NCBI GenBank assembly: GCA_030671005.1
Contig: DAOVAN010000022.1
Coordinates: 1-15,478 of the forward strand
Reading direction: 5' to 3'
DNA: 15,478 nucleotides
DNA from: Caldifarciminota bacterium
Lineage (GTDB): Bacteria; Hydrothermota; Tepidihabitantia; SM23-42
This document shows positions 7,071-14,047 of the stretch, piece after piece. Both the position numbers and the translations under genes were made by a program. The notes under the pieces were generated by a model. That model was not told the DNA's origin. It ran no database searches and was given only the letters and a program-made list of their open reading frames with translations. Within the stretch, counting starts at the first letter, position 1; each line of letters opens with the position of its first letter.

Positions 7071-7898
7071 ATGAAGAGAAAATTGTTCGTTTTTGCGATT
7101 CTTGCCCTGGCAGTCATGGTCAGTCAATGTGCAAAGGAAACTGACGAAGACGCGATAAATGATCTCATTGCGGCCGATACGATATGGTTCAATCCAAACA
7201 GTGAAGTCGACTCCACATCCAGCGATGCTGATCAGGATACCGTTGTCATCTGGTGGCGTGGACAGCAAACCCATGACGATCCAATAATCGATATCCAGAT
7301 CGTGGAAGACTCCGCATGGGTATCATTCAGCCGAGGCAATTTCGGCTATTTCTACTCACTCGCTCGCATTGATACTATGCCCTGGGTCCTGTGGTCAAAA
7401 AACCTGTCAGAAACTGCCGAGGTGCGGGCGACTTTCCTGCGCACCGGTACCGAAGACGACGAATACCGCGGCTGGCAATTGAACACGATTTCTCTTGCTT
7501 ACGGAGTCTCAAATACCGTAAGCACGGTAATGATCGACAGTGTGCGCATAAGCTGTCTGAGCTATCCAGATCTCTTGATAGTTGACCCGCTCAATACCTA
7601 CTACGACATCACGGATCTCATAACCTTCCAGGCGCTAGAAGATGTGACCGTCACTCTCTACACAAATGCCGTTGATGGTCATGCTTTCCTTCACACATTC
7701 ATACTCGCCTGGCCTTTCTACATACGTCTGCCTTTCGAAAACATGGGGAGCGGCGTGTATGAAGGAACATGGGATGCACAGCTAGTTGCAGTCCCCCGTT
7801 TTGCGATCTTCGATGTGATGGACCATTCGACAATCTATAGTCCAGATGGACCATACGACTTCAACGGCTGGCTCTTACCGTATAATATTGCTAATTAG
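7071..7898 (+). CDS. Putative lipoprotein of unknown function
   Basis: 275 residues. The N-terminus has MKRK, a hydrophobic segment (5-17) and cysteine at position 20 in MVSQC, an imperfect lipobox (Gln at -1 is unusual). It is probably exported and perhaps lipid-anchored; cleavage without lipidation is the alternative. The rest is soluble, rich in Asp, Thr and aromatic residues, and looks like beta-structure (TVVIWWRG, SAWVSFSRGNFGYFYSLAR, VTVTLYTNAV, YEGTWDAQLVAV). I do not recognise a family. AAGGAGG at 7060-7066 fixes the start. The gene stands alone, with its own strong promoter upstream and a bidirectional terminator 16 bp after the stop codon, so it is a monocistronic unit likely to be well expressed. 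Confidence 0.7.
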   Translation: MKRKLFVFAILALAVMVSQCAKETDEDAINDLIAADTIWFNPNSEVDSTSSDADQDTVVIWWRGQQTHDDPIIDIQIVEDSAWVSFSRGNFGYFYSLARIDTMPWVLWSKNLSETAEVRATFLRTGTEDDEYRGWQLNTISLAYGVSNTVSTVMIDSVRISCLSYPDLLIVDPLNTYYDITDLITFQALEDVTVTLYTNAVDGHAFLHTFILAWPFYIRLPFENMGSGVYEGTWDAQLVAVPRFAIFDVMDHSTIYSPDGPYDFNGWLLPYNIAN

Positions 7899-7913
7899 CT
7901 CTCGGAAATGAGT

Positions 7914-7948
7914 AAAGAAAAAGGGGAGCATTGCTCCCCTTTTTCTTT
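7914..7948. terminator. Bidirectional intrinsic terminator (lipoprotein gene / ffh)
   Basis: Perfect 17-bp inverted arms, AAAGAAAAAGGGGAGCA (7914-7930) and its complement (7932-7948), flank a single T. The GGGGAGC/GCTCCCC core is followed by a T run on the plus strand. By symmetry it is also followed by a T run on the minus strand, so it can stop transcription from both sides. The last two bases lie within the ffh stop codon (7947-7949). Confidence 0.9.
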
Positions 7949-9242
7949 ATATCTTGAAAGGTAACTTAGTAGGCATGTCTTTGCCGAGTTTCTTAAGCAT
8001 ATCCCGTGCATAGGAAAATTCCTTGAGCATGCGGTTCACATCGGCCACGGTGGTGCCGCTACCCGCGGCTATCCTTCTCTTACGGGAGCCCTCGATGATG
8101 TCGGGATGCACTCTTTCTCGCTTTGTCATGGACTTGATCATCGCTTCCATTTTCTTGAATTGATTCTCATCGACATCACTCTCCTTGACCCCAGGCATCA
8201 TCGCCGCAATCTTGGAAAGCGGACCCAACTTCTTCACCGCTCCTATTTGCTCAAGAAAATCCTCGAGGTTCAACTCTCCCTTCAAAACCTTCTTGCGTAT
8301 CTTCTCTTGGTCGATCTCGGACTCTATGGTCTTTACCTTCTCTACCAAACTCAACACATCGCCCATGCCCAGTATCCGCTGGGCGGTACGGTCCGGGTGG
8401 AATTCCTCAAGCCCCTCTAAGTTCTCACTTGTCCCGACAAAATATATCGGCACATCAGCCACCCGCACGATAGAAAGAGCCGCTCCACCCCGCGCATCAC
8501 CATCCATTTTCGTCAGTATCGCACCATCCAAACCGACTTTTTCATTGAACAGGCGAGCCTGATTTACCGCATCCTGGCCGCTCATGCCATCGGCAACCAG
8601 TAATCGGTAGTCCGGGGTCAGTGTATGATGAATATCGACCAATTCTTGAACAAGTGAATCGTCAACGTGCAAGCGGCCTGCGGTATCAATTATGATGAGT
8701 CCATACGACTTATCCTGCGCCCACTGTTTTGCTTTCTTCACAGTCTGTATTGCACTGTCCTTCTCGAGTGGTATCGTGGGGATGTTCGCCCTTTCTGCCA
8801 AAAGTACTAACTGCTTAACTGCGGCTGGCCTCTTTGCATCGGCAGGCACGAGCAAAGGGTTGCGGCCTCGATACTTCAGGGCCAGTTTGGCCGCAGTCGT
8901 CGTCTTACCCACTCCCTGTAAGCCGATGAGGCTCAGCACGGTTGGACCGTCTTTCTTGAATTCAATATGCCGTGTGGACTTACCCAGTAGCTCCACCAAT
9001 TCTTCATATACTGCTTTGATGACCAAATCACCTGGTTTGAGGCTTTTTGAGAGTTCGAGCGTTTTCGTCTTCTCTCCAAGCTCAAAAATGAAATCCTTAA
9101 CCACCTTGTAATTCACGTCTGCCTCAAGCAGTGACAGCCTTATCTCTTTGTAGATATTTTCGAGCTCCTGATTCGTGATTCTTCCGTAGCCGGCTATTCT
9201 TCTCTTAACCAGCTGAAAACGGTCGATCAGGCCTTCGAACAT
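7947..9242 (-). CDS. ffh: Signal recognition particle GTPase Ffh (SRP54)
   Basis: 431 residues, close to the usual bacterial Ffh length. It binds 4.5S RNA and hydrophobic nascent signal segments, and delivers ribosomes to FtsY at the membrane. The N domain is 1-95. The G domain carries GLQGVGKTT (107-115), DTAGR (186-190), TKMDGDARGG (244-253) and the LEEFHPDR closing motif. The M domain (about 294-431) includes the RNA-binding RKRRIAAGSG region (387-396). It is less methionine-rich than E. coli Ffh but still has KMEAMIKSMTKRERVHP. It is the last gene of the run: its start overlaps the end of rpe by 16 nt and it has its own AGAGGAG site (9248-9254) inside rpe. The terminator lies on its stop codon. 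rpsP, a frequent partner of ffh, is not adjacent. Confidence 0.97.
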   Translation of the reverse strand: MFEGLIDRFQLVKRRIAGYGRITNQELENIYKEIRLSLLEADVNYKVVKDFIFELGEKTKTLELSKSLKPGDLVIKAVYEELVELLGKSTRHIEFKKDGPTVLSLIGLQGVGKTTTAAKLALKYRGRNPLLVPADAKRPAAVKQLVLLAERANIPTIPLEKDSAIQTVKKAKQWAQDKSYGLIIIDTAGRLHVDDSLVQELVDIHHTLTPDYRLLVADGMSGQDAVNQARLFNEKVGLDGAILTKMDGDARGGAALSIVRVADVPIYFVGTSENLEGLEEFHPDRTAQRILGMGDVLSLVEKVKTIESEIDQEKIRKKVLKGELNLEDFLEQIGAVKKLGPLSKIAAMMPGVKESDVDENQFKKMEAMIKSMTKRERVHPDIIEGSRKRRIAAGSGTTVADVNRMLKEFSYARDMLKKLGKDMPTKLPFKI

Positions 9243-9877
9243 CTCAACTCCTCTATCGCCTTCTTATAATTGTCGGCCTTGAAAATGCCGGCACCCGCCA
9301 CCACGATATCTGCACCCGCCTGGCAGACCAGGGACGCATTTGTGCTATTGATACCACCATCCACTTCGATCAAACACCGGAGTTTCTGCTTCGTGATCCA
9401 GTCCTTTGCTTCTTCGATTTTCTGCAAAACTTCGGTAATGAATTTCTGACCATAAAATCCCGGATTGACCGTCATGATTAGCAGATAATCGAGCTTTTCA
9501 ACGTATTTTTTTACTTCATCAAATCGAGTAGGGGGGTTTATGGCCAGACCGGCCCGCATTTTCCGCTCCTGTATGTAGGCGATACACTCATCGGTCTTCT
9601 CGGTTGCCTCGCAATGGAAAGACAGCCAATTCAACCCGGCATCGATGAATTGCCTCAAGTAGTTCTCGGGTTTTATTATCATGAGGTGAGCGTCGAGCTC
9701 GACGGTGCTTATTTTGCTTATCGCCTCGACGATCATTGGACCAAATGTGATGTTGCGTACAAACACACCATCCATGACATCAAGATGTAGCAGATCTGCT
9801 CCGGCCGTTTCTACTTCAGCTATCTCTTTCTGGAACCGGATGAATTGTGCGGCGATTATTGAGGGAGCAACTTTCAC
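9227..9877 (-). CDS. rpe: Ribulose-phosphate 3-epimerase
   Basis: 216 residues, full-length TIM-barrel epimerase interconverting ribulose 5-phosphate and xylulose 5-phosphate in the pentose phosphate pathway. Metal and catalytic residues are present: H31 and D33 in HLDVMDG, H64 in DAHLMI, and D173 in VDGGIN. MTVNPGFYGQKF is the phosphate-side loop, with phosphate binding near VAGAGIF. One mild oddity is FVRNITFGP, where most relatives have P instead of R. The start is GTG (9877-9875), overlapping the TGA of the upstream PASTA gene by four bases (GTGA). No Shine-Dalgarno is visible, so translation is probably coupled to the PASTA gene. Confidence 0.96.
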   Translation of the reverse strand: MKVAPSIIAAQFIRFQKEIAEVETAGADLLHLDVMDGVFVRNITFGPMIVEAISKISTVELDAHLMIIKPENYLRQFIDAGLNWLSFHCEATEKTDECIAYIQERKMRAGLAINPPTRFDEVKKYVEKLDYLLIMTVNPGFYGQKFITEVLQKIEEAKDWITKQKLRCLIEVDGGINSTNASLVCQAGADIVVAGAGIFKADNYKKAIEELRCSKA

Positions 9878-10578
9878 TTAATGATCATCACAGTTACGGT
9901 ATCCCCTCTGTTCACGATGCGTCCAGGTTCAGGGTTCTGCACGATTATTGTGCCTTTCCTTCCGCTACCCTGAACCTCTTCAATTTGACCTACGACGAGG
10001 CCCATCTTTTCTAAAGCCACCTGGGCTTGACTCAGCTGCCGGCCAACCACATCAGGCATTTTCCGTATTATGCCCTTGCTCAGAATGAGTCTAATACCAT
10101 CGCCCTTTCTTACCTCTGCCTCGGCTTCAGGAACCGTGCCGATGATCTTTCCCAGCTCAATTGAATCTGAGAACACTGAATCAACTTTTGTTATCACCAA
10201 TCCGATTCTCCTAATGATCGAGACACCTTGGTCATGACTGGTTCCGGCCAGGTGCGGTATCTTTATCGTCTCAGGGCCCAAGCTAACGGTGAGATTTATG
10301 ATCCTCCCCTTCTTCGCGCGCGCGTCGGGGAAAGGTTCCTGCACGATCACATTCCCCTCCTCGATTATCTGATCGTATCTTCGCTCGACGACCACGCCCT
10401 CGAGACCCACACTCTTCAGTTCTTGGATAGCATCGTCAAGGGGTAAATTACAGATGTTTGGTACAACAATCTCCTTACCCCTACCCACTAGAACGGGCAT
10501 GATAAGGAAATTCGCAAGGAGTATACCAACTATAAAAAAGGCAACGATGATGCCTGAGTAAAGCAGGGTTCTTCTCAT
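9874..10578 (-). CDS. Membrane-anchored three-PASTA-domain protein (second of a pair)
   Basis: 234 residues. One N-terminal membrane segment (7-30) is followed by three PASTA domains at about 36-101, 103-168 and 171-233. Each domain shows the V/IP..xxLxxxxA...L...GL pattern, a V...P..G....G..I.L stretch and a short linker. PASTA domains typically bind peptidoglycan or muropeptide in Ser/Thr kinases and penicillin-binding proteins, but no kinase or transpeptidase domain is present. A periplasmic location is expected, with the N-terminus inside. The start overlaps the stop of the preceding PASTA gene as ATGA and lacks its own Shine-Dalgarno, so translation is probably coupled. It is a divergent paralogue of its neighbour. 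Role in cell-wall sensing or binding is inferred. Confidence 0.88.
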   Translation of the reverse strand: MRRTLLYSGIIVAFFIVGILLANFLIMPVLVGRGKEIVVPNICNLPLDDAIQELKSVGLEGVVVERRYDQIIEEGNVIVQEPFPDARAKKGRIINLTVSLGPETIKIPHLAGTSHDQGVSIIRRIGLVITKVDSVFSDSIELGKIIGTVPEAEAEVRKGDGIRLILSKGIIRKMPDVVGRQLSQAQVALEKMGLVVGQIEEVQGSGRKGTIIVQNPEPGRIVNRGDTVTVMIIK

Positions 10579-11303
10579 TCAAGAACAGTAGCTACGACAA
10601 CATCGATCGTGGACCCTTTTTTTGCTTCCCTCCCTGCATAGGGATTTTGACGTATCACTATGCCGACATTGTATTCGGTACTCACCTCGTATCTCACGTT
10701 GCCGACACGGAAGCCACTATTTTCGATGATTCGCTTCGCCGATGAGAAAGACCTGCCGGTTATTCTCGGTACTTTAATCGTCTCGACTCCTCGGCTGAGC
10801 ACAACGGTGATCTCGGATCCCCCTTTCATCTTGGCCCCTGCTCCCGGCACCGTCGAGACGATCTTGTCTTTCTCAATCTCGGCATTCTCTTCACTCTTCA
10901 CCTCGCCTATCGTCAGTCCCAATTCGAGCATTTGCACCGTAGCATCACTCAAAGCAACTCCCTTTAAATCCGGCATAATGACAAAACTCGGACCCTCCGA
11001 AATGAAGACGGTAATCGTCGACTTGCTCCTGACTATCGAACCAGGCAGAGGTGTTTGTCGACAAACGAGTTGCGCCGGTACCTCATCGTTTTCCTCTTCA
11101 CCACCCACGACGAGCAGTAGATCACGCGACTCGGCAATTACGCGTGACTGTTCCTGGTTAGAACCAATGACATCAGGAACTACCTTATCGGCACCCATTT
11201 TGGCAAAAGGAAGTACATAAAAGAAGAGCAAGCAGACAATAACCGACGTGAAAAGTGATACCAAGAAAGATATTAAAAAGACCTTTGAGCCATTATAATA
11301 CAT
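10575..11303 (-). CDS. Membrane-anchored three-PASTA-domain protein (first of a pair)
   Basis: 242 residues. A membrane helix at 8-32 is followed by three PASTA domains at about 40-104, 107-172 and 174-239; motifs include VVPDVIG, MPDLKGVALSDA, VPRITGRSFSSA and RQNPYAGREAKKGSTI. No kinase, transpeptidase or other catalytic domain is attached. The protein is predicted to sit in the inner membrane with the PASTA stalk in the periplasm. The start is supported by AAAGGAG (complement of 11308-11314). The tRNA-Ser gene ends 45 bp upstream, so the mRNA 5' end may be created by tRNA processing. With its downstream paralogue it probably arose by tandem duplication. Confidence 0.88.
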   Translation of the reverse strand: MYYNGSKVFLISFLVSLFTSVIVCLLFFYVLPFAKMGADKVVPDVIGSNQEQSRVIAESRDLLLVVGGEEENDEVPAQLVCRQTPLPGSIVRSKSTITVFISEGPSFVIMPDLKGVALSDATVQMLELGLTIGEVKSEENAEIEKDKIVSTVPGAGAKMKGGSEITVVLSRGVETIKVPRITGRSFSSAKRIIENSGFRVGNVRYEVSTEYNVGIVIRQNPYAGREAKKGSTIDVVVATVLE

Positions 11304-11347
11304 GTCACTCCTTTCTCCCCATGCTCATACAGTAGCCAATCCCGCTC

Positions 11348-11436
11348 CGGAGAGGGCGGGATTTGAACCCGCGATCCGCCTTCCGGCGGATACACGATTT
11401 CCAGTCGTGCTCCTTGGGCCGCTCGGACACCTCTCC
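11348..11436 (-). tRNA. tRNA-Ser (anticodon GGA)
   Basis: The 89-nt minus-strand sequence folds as a class II tRNA. The acceptor is GGAGAGG/CCTCTCC with discriminator G. The D arm contains the GAGCGG loop. The anticodon stem CACGA/TCGTG encloses CTGGAAA (anticodon GGA, reading UCC/UCU). A long variable arm has a perfect ATCCGCC/GGCGGAT stem, and the T arm is GCGGG-TTCAAAT-CCCGC. The 3' CCA is not encoded. It lies between tatA (35 bp upstream) and the first PASTA gene (44 bp downstream) on the same strand, with no visible separate promoter. Confidence 0.97.
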
Positions 11437-11471
11437 ACTCTGCCTGTTTCAAAGGGAATACAGGAGGAACT

Positions 11472-11669
11472 TTATTCCCCCTTAGGACTTTTCTCTTCCT
11501 TTTTCTCGTCCTTCTCGGCCTCTAACGGCTTATCGATCTCACTCAGGCCTTTCCTGAATTCTTTTATGCCCTTGCCCATGCCACGCGCTAGTTCCGGAAT
11601 CCTCTTAGCCCCAAACAGTAGCAAGGCTATGAGTAAGATTAGTAGAATTTCTTGCCAGCCAACATTCAT
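11472..11669 (-). CDS. tatA: Twin-arginine translocase subunit TatA
   Basis: 65 residues, typical for TatA. A short N-terminal membrane helix (about 5-20) ends in the hallmark FG (19-20). It is followed by the amphipathic helix AKRIPELARGMGKGIKEFRKG and a charged, Lys/Glu-rich tail. TatA oligomers form the pore-like component that moves folded proteins across the inner membrane with TatC. A TatB role cannot be ruled out, but length and motif favour TatA. No tatC is in the window. It is the first gene of the minus-strand run, with AAGAGG (complement of 11675-11680) as ribosome site and a consensus promoter directly upstream. Confidence 0.92.
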   Translation of the reverse strand: MNVGWQEILLILLIALLLFGAKRIPELARGMGKGIKEFRKGLSEIDKPLEAEKDEKKEEKSPKGE

Positions 11670-11686
11670 AGTTACCTCTTAATCGA

Positions 11687-11714
11687 ATTATACAGAAATC
11701 CCCAGTCATGTCAA
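11687..11714 (-). promoter_or_regulatory. Consensus sigma70-type promoter for the tatA-tRNA-PASTA-rpe-ffh run
   Basis: On the minus strand, TTGACA (11709-11714) and TATAAT (11687-11692) are both perfect, with a 16-bp spacer and CTG directly before the -10. The transcript would start near 11680, almost on the tatA ribosome site. No other promoter or terminator is evident until after ffh, so it may drive all six genes. Confidence 0.75.
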
Positions 11715-11804
11715 CTATAACATTACTTTTACACTCTTCAAATCTCTAACAAAACGTAACCTGAGTGATACACATGTGCAGTGGTTGAGCCTTATTCAAA
11801 GGTA

Positions 11805-11832
11805 TTGACAATGATTGCATAATGAATATAAT
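11805..11832 (+). promoter_or_regulatory. Consensus sigma70-type promoter for the polytopic membrane protein gene
   Basis: TTGACA (11805-11810) and TATAAT (11827-11832) are perfect hexamers with a 16-bp spacer. The -10 box lies downstream of the in-frame ATG at 11822, which therefore cannot be the main translation start. The promoter is divergent from the tatA promoter, with 90 bp between the -35 boxes. Confidence 0.8.
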
Positions 11833-11843
11833 ACACACAAATC

Positions 11844-11853
11844 AAGGAGGTGA
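11844..11853 (+). promoter_or_regulatory. Ribosome binding site deciding the start at 11855
   Basis: AAGGAGGTGA is an almost full anti-Shine-Dalgarno match ending one base before ATG 11855. Only the AAGGAGG part (11844-11850) need pair, leaving a 4-base spacer. Together with the promoter position it selects 11855 over the in-frame ATG at 11822. Confidence 0.85.
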
Positions 11854-11854
11854 G

Positions 11855-13069
11855 ATGACTAATCTGCATTTTAACTACAAAGATGTTTTCAGGGCCGGAA
11901 GACTCGGCTTCAGCGCCAAGAAAATATGGCTTGCGTTTCTCGGTCTGCTGATCGCATACATAGGGTATGGCATATTATCATATCTCGCCTATATCGCTGG
12001 TGGTATTGAGATCGGTGAGGTTTGGGAAGTATACCGACTCGTACCAATGTATCCAACCGGACTCCCCTGGTTCTCATGGATCATCTGGATCACCGCATTC
12101 TTGTGGTGGCTTTTCATCTCGCTAATATTCGGCGTCGCCATATCAAAAGTCACGTACGAACAACTCAAGGGTGATGAGTTCTTTGAAATAAAAGAAGCGA
12201 TAAAATTCGCCCTGAAGAGTGGCAAATCGGCAATTCTAGCGCCTATTGTGCTAGTGCTATTCATGCTTGCCTTACTCATCATGGGCATCATCCTTGCCCT
12301 CATAACCTGGGTACCGTTTTTCGGACAGCTGTTCTTCGCGGTAATGTCAGTGCTCGCCTTTGCAGTCTGCCTTTTCATCCTATATCTGGTCATCGTCACG
12401 CTCGTCTCGCTGATAATCGGGCCATCTATTGTTGGCGAAACTGGCAACGACACCTTTGACACGCTATTCGAATCTTTTTCAGTAGTCAATGACCAGCCAT
12501 GGCGATTTATAGTCTACGAATTTCTGCTCATCTTTGTGATTCTCATCGGTGTCGGCCTGCTTGGCTTCTTCTCGGCAAAAGCGATTTTCCTGGGACAGGA
12601 TGTGATCGGACTCATCGTACCCGCGGGGAAACTGAACAATCTACTCCTCAATGCTGCATACTATGTAAAGATCACAATTCCACCCATATGCCCTGAATCG
12701 TGGCACAATCTCCTGACCGGCTATGCTGAATGGATAGGCATGCCGAACCTTCTCTATCCACACCAATATTTGCCACCATATGAAACATGGTCTGGCGCTG
12801 TTACTTCTTTCATCTTGGGTGTAGTCTACTACTTCATAATTCTCTTCGTGAAATCGTTGGGTGTCGCAATATTCTGGGCAGGCAATACGGTAATATTCAC
12901 CGTGCTGGTCAAGAAGAAGGATGACAAGAATCTTCTCGAAATTAAAGAAGAGATTTTCGAGGAAGAGAAAAAAGAAGAGAAGAAGGAAGAACCAAAGAAA
13001 ACCGTACGTAAGAAACCCGTAGGGAAGAAACCAAAGCGAACCAGAAAAAGAACAAAGAAATCAAGGTAA
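11855..13069 (+). CDS. Polytopic membrane protein with Lys/Arg-rich C-terminal tail, function unknown
   Basis: 404 residues from ATG 11855, chosen over ATG 11822 because a consensus promoter and a strong ribosome site lie between the two. Hydrophobic segments at about 24-48, 72-97, 125-152, 157-190, 217-240 and 315-352 suggest six to seven membrane helices. An inter-helix loop (about 195-218) contains GNDTFDTLFESFSVVNDQPWRF. From memory, a D.FD.LS..FS.V...PWR motif recurs in unnamed membrane proteins of several phyla. After the last helix, residues 353-379 are Lys/Glu-rich. Residues 380-404 are almost purely basic (KKTVRKKPVGKKPKRTRKR...), resembling a histone H1-type tail and predicted to be disordered. 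No enzyme motif is visible. It stands alone or leads into era past a hairpin. Confidence 0.75.
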   Translation: MTNLHFNYKDVFRAGRLGFSAKKIWLAFLGLLIAYIGYGILSYLAYIAGGIEIGEVWEVYRLVPMYPTGLPWFSWIIWITAFLWWLFISLIFGVAISKVTYEQLKGDEFFEIKEAIKFALKSGKSAILAPIVLVLFMLALLIMGIILALITWVPFFGQLFFAVMSVLAFAVCLFILYLVIVTLVSLIIGPSIVGETGNDTFDTLFESFSVVNDQPWRFIVYEFLLIFVILIGVGLLGFFSAKAIFLGQDVIGLIVPAGKLNNLLLNAAYYVKITIPPICPESWHNLLTGYAEWIGMPNLLYPHQYLPPYETWSGAVTSFILGVVYYFIILFVKSLGVAIFWAGNTVIFTVLVKKKDDKNLLEIKEEIFEEEKKEEKKEEPKKTVRKKPVGKKPKRTRKRTKKSR

Positions 13070-13087
13070 CAAGAAACAAGGATTGGT

Positions 13088-13125
13088 CCACAACAGGAAG
13101 GGATCGCATTCCCTTCCTGTTGTGG
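13088..13125 (+). terminator. Perfect 16-bp hairpin without a U tract between the membrane protein gene and era
   Basis: CCACAACAGGAAGGGA (13088-13103) and its exact complement (13110-13125) enclose a 6-nt loop, TCGCAT. The stem is strong, but only CTTTAGC follows, so a classical U-tail is missing. It may be a terminator of reduced efficiency, an mRNA-stabilising 3' structure or a protein-binding site. era has no obvious promoter of its own in the 31 bp that remain, which argues for some read-through. Confidence 0.55.
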
Positions 13126-13156
13126 CTTTAGCATGAAATACCGGCGGTAAAAAAGC

Positions 13157-14023
13157 ATGAAAGCCGGATACATTACCATCGTGGGTAAGCCTAATGTCGG
13201 TAAATCCACGCTACTCAATCGTCTGCTGGGAACAAAAATCTCGGCGGTGACTTCCAAACCCCAGACCACCAGAAATCGTATTATTGGCATTCTTACCGAA
13301 GGCGAGTTTCAGGCATGCTTCATTGACACACCAGGCATAATACGTCCTGAATACGAGCTCCAAGAATTTATGGTCAAGCAGATAAAGAGCGCAGTCATGG
13401 ATGCCGACGTTCTCATTTTGATGATCGATCCTTGGTTCAAGGATGATAATATCTATGCAGAATTCGCCAAGCTTGCCGGAAAGGCACCCAGAATTCTTGT
13501 TATCAATAAAATCGATCTCGTCACGAAACAGGAACTCCTACCATTAATCGACAAACTAAAGACCACGAATGTGACGAAGATCGTACCCATCTCCGCACTC
13601 AATGGCCAGGGTGTGGACGACCTCAAGAAAGTGATACTCGAAAACCTTCCGGAAGGTGAGTTTTTCTACCCTACGGAGGATATCTCGGACACTCCCGAAA
13701 GGTTCTTCGCAGCCGAGTTCATTCGAGAAAAGATCTTTGAGCTTTTCAAGAAGGAAGTCCCCTACGCTAGTTGCGTGGTGATCGATGAATTCAAAGAACG
13801 GGAAAAAGGAAAGGATTACATCCGCGCAATCATCTACGTAGAACGGAATTCACAGAAAGCCATACTGATAGGCAAACAGGGGACTGCGCTGAAAACAGTG
13901 GGGGAAAAAGCAAGACGCGAACTAGAGACCTTCCTGGGACGTCCTGTTTACCTCGAATTGTGGGTAAAAGTGAAAAAGAAGTGGAGAAAAAACAAGCGAT
14001 TTCTCAAAGAATTAGGCTATTGA
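13157..14023 (+). CDS. era: GTPase Era
   Basis: 288 residues, complete Era. This essential GTPase binds the 3' end of 16S rRNA and acts in 30S subunit maturation. The G domain has GKPNVGKS (10-17), the TT pair at 37-38, DTPG (57-60), NKID (117-120) and SAL (146-148). The C-terminal KH domain carries IGKQG (238-242) and ends with ELWVKVKKKWRKN, a typical Era finish. The ribosome site is weak (GGCGGT about 12 bases upstream of ATG 13157). An in-frame ATG at 13133 is closed by a stop after five codons. The adenosine-specific kinase gene follows 65 bp downstream on the same strand. Confidence 0.97.
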   Translation: MKAGYITIVGKPNVGKSTLLNRLLGTKISAVTSKPQTTRNRIIGILTEGEFQACFIDTPGIIRPEYELQEFMVKQIKSAVMDADVLILMIDPWFKDDNIYAEFAKLAGKAPRILVINKIDLVTKQELLPLIDKLKTTNVTKIVPISALNGQGVDDLKKVILENLPEGEFFYPTEDISDTPERFFAAEFIREKIFELFKKEVPYASCVVIDEFKEREKGKDYIRAIIYVERNSQKAILIGKQGTALKTVGEKARRELETFLGRPVYLELWVKVKKKWRKNKRFLKELGY

Positions 14024-14047
14024 ACATACGAACCATGACCACTGGAC

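Noticed and set aside
10660..11220. Open frame of 186 codons on the plus strand
   Set aside because: It lies entirely antisense to the first PASTA gene, whose domain repeats and overlapping neighbours are unambiguous. The translated product is Ser/Thr-rich, without recognisable motifs or a ribosome site.
11302..11682. Plus-strand open frame across the tRNA and tatA
   Set aside because: It reads the tRNA-Ser complement and the tatA antisense strand. The apparent protein, including a GFEPAIR-like stretch, is the familiar artefact of translating a tRNA.
11989..12489. Open frame of 166 codons on the minus strand
   Set aside because: It is antisense to the membrane protein gene, which has a consensus promoter and a strong ribosome site; the antisense translation is low-complexity and has no domain.
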